Positions 19,270 through 28,132 of a stretch of DNA of 62,682 nt are shown here, in pieces. Position 1 is the first letter of the stretch; every line of letters begins with the position of its first letter. Below the pieces are notes generated by a model. The model was not told the origin of the DNA, ran no database searches, and worked only from the letters and a program-made list of their open reading frames with translations. The translations under genes were made by a program, and so were the position numbers. The stretch comes from an uncultured Lachnospiraceae bacterium (lineage in GTDB: Bacteria; Bacillota; Clostridia; Lachnospirales; Lachnospiraceae). The DNA is taken from NCBI GenBank assembly GCA_944384155.1, contig CALWSG010000009.1, positions 1 through 62,682 of the forward strand, read 5' to 3'.

Positions 19270-19644
19270 CTACTTAACTCCGATTGCCTCAATCTCTATT
19301 AAAACGTCTTTAGGAAGCCTTGCCACCTCAACGCATGACCTTGCAGGGCAGTTCTCCTTAAAAAACTGTGAATAAACACTGTTTACAGTTCCAAAATCAT
19401 CCATGTTCTTAATAAACACTACTGTCTTTACAACATTTTCCACAGGTACTCCCGATTCATCAAGAAGTGCAATAAGATTCCCTATTGCCTGCCTTGCCTG
19501 AGCCTCTATTCCCTCCGGTATCTCTCCCGTAGCAGGAACAACAGGTATTACGCCTGATGTAAATACCATTCCGTTTACCTCTATTGCCTGTGAGTACGGG
19601 CCTATTGCTGCCGGTGCCTTGTCTGTACTTATAATCTTCTTCAT
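19270..19644 (-). CDS. ridA: RidA family enamine/imine deaminase
   Basis: 124 residues. Hydrolyses reactive 2-aminoacrylate-type enamines produced by PLP enzymes. Family signatures: KAPAAIGPYSQAI near the N-terminus and the substrate-binding Arg in NCPARSCVEVARLPKDVLIEIEAIG at the C-terminus. The start ATG 19644 has GGAGG eight bases upstream. The usual length is about 125 residues. It lies between the CvfB-like gene and the CPBP protease gene. Confidence 0.93.
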   Translation of the reverse strand: MKKIISTDKAPAAIGPYSQAIEVNGMVFTSGVIPVVPATGEIPEGIEAQARQAIGNLIALLDESGVPVENVVKTVVFIKNMDDFGTVNSVYSQFFKENCPARSCVEVARLPKDVLIEIEAIGVK

Positions 19645-19698
19645 GTTTTTATCCTCCATTATTTTTATGTATGAACGGCTTATTTGCCGTTTTAAAGC

Positions 19699-20535
19699 TT
19701 ATTTTATAATTTTTATGCCGGTGTCTGTTATGTCTATCTTTCTTTCCTTAAACAGTCCCCCCACAGCCCGCTTAAATGCTGCTTTGCTCATTTGAAAATC
19801 TCTGTATATAATTTCCGGAGAAGCCTTGTCATTATATGGAAGAACTCCGTCATATTCTTCTATAACCTTGAGAATCTTTTCGCCGTCTGCTGCCATACGT
19901 ATATATGCTTTCTCATGTATGCTTATATTTAACTTTCCGTCCTCACGAACCTCTGTCACTCTCCCCTTTATTTTATCTCCCGCATGAAGGCTTTCATGCA
20001 TCTCCCTTGCAGGAATAAGACCATGGTACTCATTATCTATTGCCACAAAGGCTCCTATATTTTCATTTATCTCATAAATTATTCCCTCTACCTCATCATC
20101 CTTCTCATAATCACCTGCTATTTTAAGGTACTTATACACCTTCATTGTAGCTGCCAGCCTTTTTGATTTGTCAATATAAAGTGCAACAAGATATTCCTTA
20201 CCGGGCTTAACCTTCTCTGTCTGTTCCCTGAAAGGAAGAAATAAATCTCTTTCCAGTCCCCAGTCGAGAAATGCCCCTATTTTCGTTACATCATTTACCT
20301 TTAATACCCCTGTTTCTCCCAATGTAAGCTTAGGTGTGTTTGTAGTGGCAATAAGCCTGTCGTCCGAATCTCTGTATATAAAAACCTTAAGCTCATCTCC
20401 CGGTTTTGTGTTCTCCGGTACCTGCTTTACAGGCAGCAGCACCCTTTCGTCACTGTTTTTTGCCTGAGAAAGATATACTCCGAAGTCAGTTTGCTTTACC
20501 ACCGTTAATTTCTGATATTTTCCTAATTCTATCAA
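19699..20535 (-). CDS. CvfB-like S1 RNA-binding protein
   Basis: 278 residues: tandem S1/OB folds (GKYQKLTVVKQTDFGVYL, LKVNDVTKIGAFLDWG, GIIYEINENIGAFVAI) and a C-terminal winged helix (PEIIYRDFQMSKAAFKRAVGG). This is the CvfB architecture, an RNA-binding regulator first described in Staphylococcus. The start is probably TTG 20535 (MIELGKYQKL). The frame continues to a GTG at 20580, but that codon lies upstream of the likely transcription start, while GGGAGG lies 11 bases before the TTG. Confidence 0.83.
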   Translation of the reverse strand: MIELGKYQKLTVVKQTDFGVYLSQAKNSDERVLLPVKQVPENTKPGDELKVFIYRDSDDRLIATTNTPKLTLGETGVLKVNDVTKIGAFLDWGLERDLFLPFREQTEKVKPGKEYLVALYIDKSKRLAATMKVYKYLKIAGDYEKDDEVEGIIYEINENIGAFVAIDNEYHGLIPAREMHESLHAGDKIKGRVTEVREDGKLNISIHEKAYIRMAADGEKILKVIEEYDGVLPYNDKASPEIIYRDFQMSKAAFKRAVGGLFKERKIDITDTGIKIIK

Positions 20536-20580
20536 TGTCTTTCCGTCCTCCCACAAAATAGTTATGTGATTTCTCTCCAC

Positions 20581-20609
20581 ATCTTACCACAACATAAAAT
20601 AAATAGCAA
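20581..20609 (-). promoter_or_regulatory. Promoter of the cvfB-ridA-CPBP-yjfB genes
   Basis: On the minus strand TTGCTA (20609-20604), 17 bases, TAAGAT (20586-20581). Transcription should start near 20574, which excludes the GTG at 20580 as the CvfB start. Confidence 0.7.
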
Positions 20610-20639
20610 GTTCTAAGAGTTTTCCTTAATAACAAAAAA

Positions 20640-20675
20640 AGATATTCCAAAGCCTGTACATTCTTTGGAATATCT
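20640..20675 (-). terminator. Terminator of tRNA-Gln
   Basis: AGATATTCCAAAG (20640-20652) and its exact complement (20663-20675) form a 13-bp stem followed on the minus strand by seven T. It begins nine bases past the tRNA 3' end. Confidence 0.93.
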
Positions 20676-20683
20676 TTATCTAA

Positions 20684-20756
20684 CTGGCCCACAAGGATTC
20701 GAACCTTGAAAATGCTGGAGTCAGAGTCCAGTGCCTTACCATTTGGCGATGGGCCA
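20684..20756 (-). tRNA. tRNA-Gln (anticodon CUG)
   Basis: 73 nt on the minus strand. The acceptor arms TGGCCCA and TGGGCCA pair over seven bases, with discriminator G. The anticodon arm is CTGGA-CTCTGAC-TCCAG, putting CUG at positions 34-36. The T arm has GGTTCGAATCC. No CCA tail is encoded. CUG reads CAG codons only, so a tRNA-Gln(UUG) should exist elsewhere. It has its own consensus promoter 20 bases upstream and its own terminator. Confidence 0.95.
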
Positions 20757-20775
20757 ATGTATCACAACAAATGGT

Positions 20776-20804
20776 ATTATATACTAGAAAATAATTTTTT
20801 GCAA
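20776..20804 (-). promoter_or_regulatory. Strong promoter of tRNA-Gln with A-rich upstream element
   Basis: On the minus strand TTGCAA (20804-20799), 17 bases, TATAAT (20781-20776). Immediately upstream is AAAATTAAAAAAAGTAC, an UP-element-like tract. Almost the same upstream block and -35 occur at the glnA promoter (41689-41717). Confidence 0.88.
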
Positions 20805-20821
20805 GTACTTTTTTTAATTTT

Positions 20822-22213
20822 TTAGTTATTAAGTGTTATTTTTATTATTATATATTTCAAACCGTCCTGATAAGAGTATTGAAGGGAATATCCTGAAGAT
20901 ACTGAAGCCCCAATCCAGTTCTGTATATTATTTATCACAGTGGCAATTCTGTTTTGGTCACTATATAAATTTATTTTTTCTCCTGTATCATAGGCAAGTA
21001 TAAAGGTATTTATGCCCCCGTTCTTATTGGCTGTCACCTGATTTTTAACTTCTGCCTCTCCCGATACAAATTTATACCCTACATTTCCGTACCGGCTCTG
21101 TATATACACTGCTGCCGTCATCTGCTGTCCATATTCCACATATCTTGAATCTGTACAGCTATACTTGTTTGTATAGCTTGAAGCCGTATGATTTTCATTC
21201 ATAAGACTGTCAGGTATAAGGAAATATGTATACTGAGGATTTCCTCCAATGGGATCGTCCCATGTGGTGTCTATCTGATACCACACGCCATCTACCCTTA
21301 CAATATTCCACGCATGACTTTCGCTGGTCTGTCCGTTATCAGCAACACCATATACCATTTCCGTCTGTATTCCTGCCTTATAACATAAAAGTGAGAATGC
21401 CTCCGCATACCCCTGACATACCGCCACCTTATTTGTCAGGGCTCCTTCTGCCGTAAACAATGAATGATTATTATAATCTATCACAGAAGCATACTGAATA
21501 TTATTGACAATATAGTCGTGTATTGCTTTTACCTTATCAAACTCAGACATTGAGCCGTTTATAAGACCGTTAATTACGGACTCTGCCGTCTGTGACGCCT
21601 TTTGAGAAACGTTTATAGGCAGCGTTACTGAAACGGCAGGTTTACTTGCCTGATTATCTTCTTCCGCAGGCTTTGATTCTGTTGTTGATACCTCAGCAGG
21701 CTTTGTAGCAGTCTCTGCCGCAGGCTTTACAGTTGTCTCTGCCGCAGGCTTTGTAGCTGCCGCTGATGATGATGTCTTTTCCTGATTTTGATTGCCGGAA
21801 GGATTGCTTTTGGAAGTATTTTCCGATGTTGTCTCACCGTAATTCTGATTATTTACCGTATTGTTATCTGCTGTTTCCCCTAATCCATTATTATTGTTAC
21901 TATCCCTCTCAGCATTTAATGTTCCTTGATTTTCAGAATCCTTTTCCTCATTGAGCGACTCGTCTGCCCCATCATTATTTTTTTCCGTATTTGTCTCCGA
22001 CACCTTATTGTCTGTTGACGTGTTGCTCTCTTTCTCAGATGATGTCTCTTTCTCTTCCTTGTATTGGCTGCTTTCGTCATCACTGATGCTTTCCGTACCT
22101 CTGACATTGTCTGTATCATTACGGCTTTCACCTTTACTTCCACAGCCGGATGCTGTCATAACCAATGCTAAAACTGTGATTAATAATATTCGTTTCTTTT
22201 TTAAGCTTTTCAT
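20822..22213 (-). CDS. Lipoprotein with C-terminal transglutaminase-like domain
   Basis: 463 residues. Signal peptide with lipobox TASGC; a disordered Ser/Asn/Glu/Thr-rich linker of about 170 residues ending in Pro-Ala-Glu-Thr repeats (TKPAAETTVKPAAETATK); then a transglutaminase-core domain. The Cys-His-Asp triad is visible in VAVCQGYAEAF, SESHAWNIVRV and YQIDTTWDDP. Such proteins (CYK3 type) are probably cell-surface enzymes or peptidoglycan-associated proteins; the substrate is not known. The linker would span the wall from the membrane anchor. It is the last gene of the coaX-coaBC string. Confidence 0.88.
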   Translation of the reverse strand: MKSLKKKRILLITVLALVMTASGCGSKGESRNDTDNVRGTESISDDESSQYKEEKETSSEKESNTSTDNKVSETNTEKNNDGADESLNEEKDSENQGTLNAERDSNNNNGLGETADNNTVNNQNYGETTSENTSKSNPSGNQNQEKTSSSAAATKPAAETTVKPAAETATKPAEVSTTESKPAEEDNQASKPAVSVTLPINVSQKASQTAESVINGLINGSMSEFDKVKAIHDYIVNNIQYASVIDYNNHSLFTAEGALTNKVAVCQGYAEAFSLLCYKAGIQTEMVYGVADNGQTSESHAWNIVRVDGVWYQIDTTWDDPIGGNPQYTYFLIPDSLMNENHTASSYTNKYSCTDSRYVEYGQQMTAAVYIQSRYGNVGYKFVSGEAEVKNQVTANKNGGINTFILAYDTGEKINLYSDQNRIATVINNIQNWIGASVSSGYSLQYSYQDGLKYIIIKITLNN

Positions 22214-22248
22214 AAATGTACCCCTGCCTTCCTTGGATTTATATGTAT

Positions 22249-23283
22249 TTACCTTCTGATAATACCGCCGCCTCCGGTTTTTATAAGCTCATCAATGCTT
22301 TCTCTTGTTGCCACATTATAGTCCCCGTTGATTGTATGCTTTATTGCCGATGCTGCCGAACCTGACTCTATTGCACCTTTGTAATCGGTAAAATCTTCCG
22401 CCAATACCGATATCACCCCTGCCGCCAGTGCATCTCCTCCTCCCACTCTGTCAACTATGGAATCTACATCATACTTTGCAGAATAATGCATATTACCTGA
22501 CTTAGCATCTAATATTCTTGCACCTATAATATTATGTGTTGCCGATATACTTTCTCTTTGTGAGTTGATAACATAGGAAAGCTCATATTTTTCCGCAAGC
22601 TCTCTTAAAACAGCCTCTCCTAATGCTTTGTCACTCATATACTTATATACGTCATCCGTCCCTGCTCCACAGCCCAGTATTTTTATACAGTCTACAGGTC
22701 CCGCAAACACTACGTCACTCATACTTACAAGCTCCGGCATAACATGAGAGGCCTCCTCCATAGTCCACAGCTTTCCTCTGTAATTTATATCGGCAGATAT
22801 TTTCAATCCCCTTAGCTTTGCCTCCTTTACAAATGCTCTTGTAAGAAGTCTGCCCTTTTCACTTATTCCCGCCGTTATTCCCGAAAAATGAAACCATGTG
22901 CCTCCTTCAAATATTTTGTCAAAGTCAAAATCATCTATGTCTGCCTCACTTATTGATGAATGCTTTCTGTCATAAACTACTCTTGATGGTCTTACCGAAG
23001 AGCCTGTCTCCAGATAATATGTTCCTATCCTTTCACCTCCTCTGACAATACATTCTGTGTTGACATGCATTTTATACAATTCATTTAAGGCGCAATCTCC
23101 TATGGGATTATCAGGAAGCTTTGTAACATATTTTACCTTATGTCCCATTTGTGCCAAAGATATTGCAACATTTGCCTCTCCTCCCCCGTAGTTTGCCTGA
23201 AATTCACTTGCCTGTCCAAAGGTGTTATAATGCTTTGTGGATAACCTTAACAAAAGCTCACCCATAGTTATAATATTTGTCAT
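22249..23283 (-). CDS. PfkB-family sugar kinase, 2-keto-3-deoxygluconate kinase-like
   Basis: 344 residues of the ribokinase fold. The N-terminal GELLLRLS and YGGGEANVAISLAQMG (substrate lid) and FSGITAGIS segments are those of KdgK-type kinases. The C-terminal anion hole and catalytic Asp lie in VGGGDALAAGV, where most PfkB enzymes have GAGD. The expected reaction is ATP-dependent phosphorylation of 2-dehydro-3-deoxygluconate, but no uronate pathway genes lie nearby, so the substrate is uncertain. Its ATG overlaps the coaBC stop by four bases (ATGA), so it is translationally coupled to CoA synthesis, an odd partner for this function. Confidence 0.85.
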   Translation of the reverse strand: MTNIITMGELLLRLSTKHYNTFGQASEFQANYGGGEANVAISLAQMGHKVKYVTKLPDNPIGDCALNELYKMHVNTECIVRGGERIGTYYLETGSSVRPSRVVYDRKHSSISEADIDDFDFDKIFEGGTWFHFSGITAGISEKGRLLTRAFVKEAKLRGLKISADINYRGKLWTMEEASHVMPELVSMSDVVFAGPVDCIKILGCGAGTDDVYKYMSDKALGEAVLRELAEKYELSYVINSQRESISATHNIIGARILDAKSGNMHYSAKYDVDSIVDRVGGGDALAAGVISVLAEDFTDYKGAIESGSAASAIKHTINGDYNVATRESIDELIKTGGGGIIRR

Positions 23284-24512
23284 CTTCCCATTTCTACCTC
23301 CGGTTCTCTGTTTACGCCAAACTGTGGATTTTTTAAGATATAGTCTAATATTTCATTTGCAACCTGCTCCTTTGTCATTATAGGCTTCTCTTCTGTTATA
23401 TCCTTTGTTATAAATGTAACTGCATTTGTATCTGTTCCAAAGCCTGCACCCTCTGTCTTTATATTATTTGCCACTATCATATCTATTTTTTTGCTGTCAA
23501 GCTTTGCTCTTGAATTCTCCAGCATATTTTCAGTCTCCATGGAAAATCCACATATAAACTGATTTTCCCTCCTGTTTTCACCAAGATACTTCAGTATATC
23601 CTTTGTTCGCTCAAGCTCTATGGTCATATCACCATCTTTTTTCTTTATTTTATTTTCTGCCGGAGATGACGGTCTGTAATCGGCCACTGCCGCCGCCTTG
23701 ACTATTATCTGATTTTTATCTGCCTCTGCCGCAACTGCATTATACATATCCTCTGCACTGATTACTTGTATTACTCTTACAAAAGGCGGCGGTGCTATGG
23801 ATGTTTTGCCTGTGACAAGGGTTACATCTGCACCTCTTAGCATGGCAGCTTTAGCTATGGCATAACCCATTTTTCCTGTTGAATGATTTGTTATATATCT
23901 TACCGGATCTATTTTTTCTCTCGTTGCTCCTGCCGTTACAAGAACCCTTTTTCCTGACATATCCTTCTCGCACTGTATTTCCCTTAAAATATACGACAAA
24001 AGGGTTTCCTCCGACGGCATTTTTCCTGCCCCCGTGTCACCGCAGGCTAAATATCCTGTATCAGGCTCTATAATTTCCATTCCAAACCTTTTAAGTTTGC
24101 TGATATTATCCTGTACTATAGGATTCTCATACATGTTTGTATTCATTGCAGGTGCTACTATTTTTTTACACTTACATGCCATAACCGTTGTTGTAAGCAT
24201 ATCATCTGCTATTCCGTTTGCAAGCTTCCCTATTACATTTGCCGATGCAGGAGCTACAAGTACAACATCTGCAAGTTTTGCAAGGGACACATGCTCAACG
24301 CTGTACTGAAAATTCCTGTCAAAGGTGTCTATAAGACACTTATTTCCCGTAAGTGTTTCAAATGTAATAGGATTAATAAAATTAACTGCATTTTTAGTCA
24401 TAAGCACAGTTACATTGGCATTAAGCTTTTTTAGCATACTTGCAAGATTTGCTGTTTTATATGCCGCAATACTTCCTGTCACTGCCAAAACCACATTTTT
24501 CCCTCTTAACAT
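23280..24512 (-). CDS. coaBC: Bifunctional phosphopantothenoylcysteine synthetase/decarboxylase
   Basis: 410 residues. The N-terminal CoaC flavoprotein (about 1-185) decarboxylates phosphopantothenoylcysteine; its His (YSVEHVSLAKLAD), PAMNTNMYEN and Cys (YLACGDTGAGKMP) motifs are present. The C-terminal CoaB synthetase (about 190-400) begins GKRVLVTAGATREKIDPVR and contains KAAAVADYRP and the lysine-rich KIKKKDG loop. The start ATG 24512 has GGAGG five bases upstream; the ATG at 24524 is part of that ribosome binding site. It follows coaX by 21 bases. Confidence 0.96.
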   Translation of the reverse strand: MLRGKNVVLAVTGSIAAYKTANLASMLKKLNANVTVLMTKNAVNFINPITFETLTGNKCLIDTFDRNFQYSVEHVSLAKLADVVLVAPASANVIGKLANGIADDMLTTTVMACKCKKIVAPAMNTNMYENPIVQDNISKLKRFGMEIIEPDTGYLACGDTGAGKMPSEETLLSYILREIQCEKDMSGKRVLVTAGATREKIDPVRYITNHSTGKMGYAIAKAAMLRGADVTLVTGKTSIAPPPFVRVIQVISAEDMYNAVAAEADKNQIIVKAAAVADYRPSSPAENKIKKKDGDMTIELERTKDILKYLGENRRENQFICGFSMETENMLENSRAKLDSKKIDMIVANNIKTEGAGFGTDTNAVTFITKDITEEKPIMTKEQVANEILDYILKNPQFGVNREPEVEMGR

Positions 24513-24533
24513 AATTTCCTCCATTCAAACCAT

Positions 24534-25301
24534 TTAGTTTACGTTCTTATCATATATGATTTTAAGTCCCTTAAGCAAAAGCTCCTGGTCCTCTATTATC
24601 TTTCTCCTGCAGTTTGGTATTATTACCCTTGCCAGCCCTCCTGTAGCTATTACAGTCAGCTTATACCCAAGCTCCTCCTCCATCCTGTCTATCATGCCGT
24701 CTATACAGGCGGCATTTCCGAGAATTATCCCGCTTTTCATACAATCTATTGTATTTTTTCCTATAACTCTTTCAGGTGCCTCAAAGCTTATTTTCTGAAG
24801 CTGTGCCGTTCTCTCCACAAGGGAGTCTGCTGCCACGCGTACACCGGGCATAATAAGCCCGCCGATATAATTTTTGTTTTTGTCCACAACAGATATTGTA
24901 GTGGCTGTTCCTATATCAACCACAGCCAAGGGGGCACCATACTCCTTTATCCCTGCCACTGCATCAACTATCATATCACTTCCCACCTGTCTTGGGTTGT
25001 CCATAAGAATATTAAGTCCTGTCTTTACTCCCGGTCCCACCACCAGAGGCTCCTTTCCCGTAAGCTTTTCTATTGCACTTTTTATTACCTTCAGCAACGG
25101 GGGAACCACAGAGGATATAATTGCCCCCGTTATCTGTTCTGTATTTATCCTGTGAAGCTCGGCTACCATTTTAAACAAAACATAATATTCTATTTCCGTT
25201 TTGGAATAATCTGTTGATATTCTCTCCTCAAAATATATTTTTTCATCATCTATACAGCCGATAACTATATTTGTATTTCCCATATCTATAGCCAGTATCA
25301 T
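24534..25301 (-). CDS. coaX: Type III pantothenate kinase
   Basis: First committed step of CoA synthesis (pantothenate to 4'-phosphopantothenate), CoaX type. 255 residues with the ASKHA phosphate-1 motif LAIDMGNTNIVIG, the phosphate-2 motif VVDIGTATTI, the conserved IGGLIMPGVR and the C-terminal ATGGLA. The start ATG 25301 has GGAG six bases upstream; the frame is open to 25346 without a ribosome binding site. The panT gene upstream and coaBC downstream confirm the pathway. Confidence 0.96.
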   Translation of the reverse strand: MILAIDMGNTNIVIGCIDDEKIYFEERISTDYSKTEIEYYVLFKMVAELHRINTEQITGAIISSVVPPLLKVIKSAIEKLTGKEPLVVGPGVKTGLNILMDNPRQVGSDMIVDAVAGIKEYGAPLAVVDIGTATTISVVDKNKNYIGGLIMPGVRVAADSLVERTAQLQKISFEAPERVIGKNTIDCMKSGIILGNAACIDGMIDRMEEELGYKLTVIATGGLARVIIPNCRRKIIEDQELLLKGLKIIYDKNVN

Positions 25302-25362
25302 TCTAATCTCCATTTCTGCGTATGATTTTTTCACGCCAATTCTCAATTATTACTATTTTAAA

Positions 25363-25391
25363 ACCACAGGAGGGTCACGCCTTCCTGTGGT
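25363..25391 (-). terminator. Terminator or attenuator between panT and coaX
   Basis: On the minus strand ACCACAGGA and TCCTGTGGT form a 9-bp stem around an 11-base loop, followed by TTTTAAAAT. Lying inside an otherwise tight pathway operon, it could lower coaX expression relative to panT. coaX begins about 60 bases downstream. Confidence 0.75.
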
Positions 25392-25408
25392 GTCTGTATT
25401 GTTGTATT

Positions 25409-26050
25409 TTAAAATTTTAAATTTTTCTTTATAGCAAATAATGCCTGACCTGCCGCCAGTGAAATCACGCCTGCCACTATAGCTTCCGGGATACCGTTTG
25501 TTCCTATTATTCCCAAAATAACAGCATACAGCCCGTCACTATAACCTGCCGCCTGTCCGTACTGGCTTCCAAAAAGCACATATATTCCGTTCATAACTAA
25601 TAACGTATTGGTGAGAGAGCCTGCCACACCTGCAATCACAAGCGCTGCTGATACACTTCCCTCCCTGCTCCTTAAAAGCTTTTTAATTCCCACAAATACA
25701 TAGTATGCAACTACACCTATTAATATCCTTGGAACAAAGCATATTATAATGCTCTTTATTCCTCCTCCTGATATAAAAGGAGAAAATACAAAGGAGGTTG
25801 GTCCCGGATTAATAAAGCTGTTGTTTATAAGGCTTGTAAGTCCGAATATTCCTCCAAGTGCCGCCCCACACTTAGGTCCAAGCATGATAGCTCCAAGAAT
25901 AACGGGAATGTGAACGGTTGTGGCATTTATTATTCCAAGAGGAATATACCCCAGACCCGGTGTAAATGCCAACAATATGATTAATGCTGCAAAGGCTGCA
26001 GTCATTACCATGGTTTGCGTCTGTTTCTTTGTTTTTACTGCTTCTGTCAT
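25409..26050 (-). CDS. panT: ECF transporter substrate-binding (S) component, probably pantothenate
   Basis: 213 residues, about six membrane helices. The ECF S-component hallmarks are an N-terminal cytoplasmic tail of basic and Gln residues, the AAFAALIILLAFTPGLGYIPL first helix and the hydrophobic IIGTNGIPEAIVAGVIS near the end. Its position directly upstream of coaX and coaBC is the usual setting of PanT, so pantothenate is the best substrate call. The shared ECF ATPases and T protein are not in this window. AGGAGG lies about ten bases before the ATG. Confidence 0.85.
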   Translation of the reverse strand: MTEAVKTKKQTQTMVMTAAFAALIILLAFTPGLGYIPLGIINATTVHIPVILGAIMLGPKCGAALGGIFGLTSLINNSFINPGPTSFVFSPFISGGGIKSIIICFVPRILIGVVAYYVFVGIKKLLRSREGSVSAALVIAGVAGSLTNTLLVMNGIYVLFGSQYGQAAGYSDGLYAVILGIIGTNGIPEAIVAGVISLAAGQALFAIKKNLKF

Positions 26051-26145
26051 TATTTAGCTGACCTCCTGTTATTATTTCCCAATGGGAATACAATACATAC
26101 GGATATATAATAACTATTTACGTGAAAAAAATCAATATTTTTTTC

Positions 26146-27366
26146 TTACTGCTCCTTATACAGGTCACCAAACACCTGTCTGCACAAATCCTTGCAGTAT
26201 TGAAGTGAGAATGCCGCATCATTTCTTAATATGCCGTTTTGTGACGCAAGCTCCTCCGTGTAGTCACTAAGCTTGTAGGTTGTAATAGCTCCCCTTCCAA
26301 AAAGCTTTTGCGTTACAAGAGGTATAACACCGTAATCCTTTATATATACCTGGCCTGCCTCATTATTTTCTATTGTTATATCTGCCATAGCTCCCACCAT
26401 TCTTGGAGCCTTGTCCTGATTTGAAACGAAATTGCCAAGTGACCAGTAACATAAGGTTTTATTCCCATTAGCTCCCTCTATCCACTCTACAGGCTGTATA
26501 ACATGAGGATGTGCTCCTATAATAAGATCTGCCCCGTTATCCGCCATAAGCTGAGCCCAGCCTACCTGATCATATATACTTCCCGGCTCATTCCACGGCT
26601 CATGCTTGTACTCCGGTCCCCAGTGAGGACACACTATCACAAAATCTGCCAGCTCGTTTGCCTTTTTCAAATCATTTACTATTCTTTCCTCATCAAGGAG
26701 ATTTACTATATACTCACGTCCCGTAGGAAGGGCTATTCCATTTGTTCCGTATGTATAATTTAATATTGCTACCTTTATATCTCCCTGTTCATACACATAT
26801 ATATTATTAACATCCTCCGCTGTCTGATTTATGCCTAAAACTCCAATCTCAGGATGATTTGTTTTCCAGTAATTTATACAGTTGTCAACTCCCGTTGCTC
26901 CCTTATCTATGGTATGGTTGGTAGCATGCAGCACCACATTAAAGCCTGCATTTACAAGTGCATCTCCCACCTCATAGGCCGCATTAAAGGTAGGATATCC
27001 TGATATTCCCAGCTCTGTACCTCCAAGGATTACCTCCTGATTTACAATGGCAATATCTGCTGACTGTATATCCTCCTTTACATGGGTAAAAAGATGATCA
27101 TAATTGTATGTTCCGTCTTCCATAAGTCCGCTGTCTGACACTCCTGTATGCATAAGCATATCTCCTACCATTTTTATATTGATGGTAGTGGGCTGAAACG
27201 GCGGTGTAGTTGGCTCCTCTGTCGTTGTTTCCTCTGTAACATTTTCTGTTGTAACATTTGAAACGTCATTGTCTGAAACTTCATTGGTAATTCCGCAGCC
27301 TGACATGCCCATTATTAGTGCAACGGTCAGAAGCAGTGATAATAATTTCCCGTTAAATTTTTTCAT
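26146..27366 (-). CDS. CapA/PgsA-like lipoprotein (metallophosphatase fold)
   Basis: 406 residues. Signal peptide with lipobox MSGC; a Thr/Glu-rich spacer (VTEETTTEEPTTPPFQPTT); then the CapA domain. It has metal-site motifs MVGDMLMHTGVSD, IVNQEVILGG, VLHATNHTIDKG and CPHWGPEY with IIGAHPHVIQP, as in the calcineurin-like PgsA fold. CapA proteins take part in capsule or poly-gamma-glutamate export or in hydrolysis at the surface. No capBC genes are nearby, so capsule synthesis cannot be inferred. SD AAAGGA lies eight bases before ATG 27366. Confidence 0.88.
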   Translation of the reverse strand: MKKFNGKLLSLLLTVALIMGMSGCGITNEVSDNDVSNVTTENVTEETTTEEPTTPPFQPTTINIKMVGDMLMHTGVSDSGLMEDGTYNYDHLFTHVKEDIQSADIAIVNQEVILGGTELGISGYPTFNAAYEVGDALVNAGFNVVLHATNHTIDKGATGVDNCINYWKTNHPEIGVLGINQTAEDVNNIYVYEQGDIKVAILNYTYGTNGIALPTGREYIVNLLDEERIVNDLKKANELADFVIVCPHWGPEYKHEPWNEPGSIYDQVGWAQLMADNGADLIIGAHPHVIQPVEWIEGANGNKTLCYWSLGNFVSNQDKAPRMVGAMADITIENNEAGQVYIKDYGVIPLVTQKLFGRGAITTYKLSDYTEELASQNGILRNDAAFSLQYCKDLCRQVFGDLYKEQ

Positions 27367-27417
27367 AGCTCTTATCCTTTCATTTTTACTTTATTTAATA
27401 GATGTTTTGGAAACCTG

Positions 27418-27984
27418 CTACTGTATATAATTTTTATAACCATTAATTTTGTCAAGATACCCTTCCACCGTTCCTACATACAGTATCTTTTTATCAGGCA
27501 TCTCATAAAAGTCTCTGGGTGTTACAAGGGAATAATGCTTATCAAACTTTCTTATTCCGTAATCCTCAAGTGTCCTTGCAACAAACTGGGAGCATGCATA
27601 TCTTCTTTTCTGGTGAAAAGGCTTTTTTAACAGTATAAAAGGCAGCCCCAGTACAGTGTAATGATATCTTTTTGCATTAGCTTTATAGTAATTTATACGC
27701 TTCCATACATTTTCCTTCTGCTCTTTTGTACATTCTATCTCTGTCACCATACACAGTGCCCTTGGAAAATGCTTAATCACCTTATCCATTTCCTCATGCT
27801 CAAAGCCTGATAATATGGGAATTTTAGGATTTCTTCTTCCAAAGCTGTATGCCTCCTTAAGCTCCTCATCCATTGCAAGAACTACATGAATATACTTTAG
27901 TCTTGTGTACAGCCTTATAAGAGTAGCAAATATACCCGGTGTAGATATAAGCACTATATATAATTTTTCTTTTTGTTCTTTCAT
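27418..27984 (-). CDS. Permuted papain-like (YiiX/NlpC-P60-type) cysteine hydrolase, putative
   Basis: 188 residues without signal peptide. LYIVLISTPGIFATLIR opens the fold, a His sits in LKYIHVVLAMDEEL, and the probable nucleophile Cys is in YACSQFVARTLEDYG, the circularly permuted His-then-Cys order of YiiX-like proteins. The substrate is unknown; relatives act on lipids or peptidoglycan peptides. ATG 27984 was chosen for AGGAGG four bases upstream. It has a good promoter of its own. Confidence 0.68.
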   Translation of the reverse strand: MKEQKEKLYIVLISTPGIFATLIRLYTRLKYIHVVLAMDEELKEAYSFGRRNPKIPILSGFEHEEMDKVIKHFPRALCMVTEIECTKEQKENVWKRINYYKANAKRYHYTVLGLPFILLKKPFHQKRRYACSQFVARTLEDYGIRKFDKHYSLVTPRDFYEMPDKKILYVGTVEGYLDKINGYKNYIQ

Positions 27985-28010
27985 TTTTCCTCCTATGCAC
28001 ATTCAAACAC

Positions 28011-28039
28011 ATTGTACATTAAATTGCATTTTTCTACAA
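28011..28039 (-). promoter_or_regulatory. Promoter of the papain-like hydrolase gene
   Basis: On the minus strand TTGTAG (28039-28034), 17 bases, TACAAT (28016-28011). Transcription would start near 28004, leaving a 20-nt leader with AGGAGG. Confidence 0.65.
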
Positions 28040-28098
28040 TCCCTTATTATATTTTAGTTCTTCATTTTTAATTTAATTAATTTTTTTTCCTAAAACTC

Positions 28099-28132
28099 TT
28101 TACAATTAAAAATTTTATTGTATAATAGTCAT
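28099..28132 (+). promoter_or_regulatory. Orphan plus-strand promoter
   Basis: TTTACA (28099-28104), 16 bases, TATAAT (28121-28126), with a predicted start at about 28133. No plus-strand gene follows; the only thing transcribed is the hairpin RNA at 28133-28176. Confidence 0.65.

Noticed and set aside
21640..21780. Tandem repeat in the transglutaminase lipoprotein gene.
   Set aside because: It is an in-frame Pro-Ala-Glu-Thr linker, normal for wall-spanning lipoproteins.
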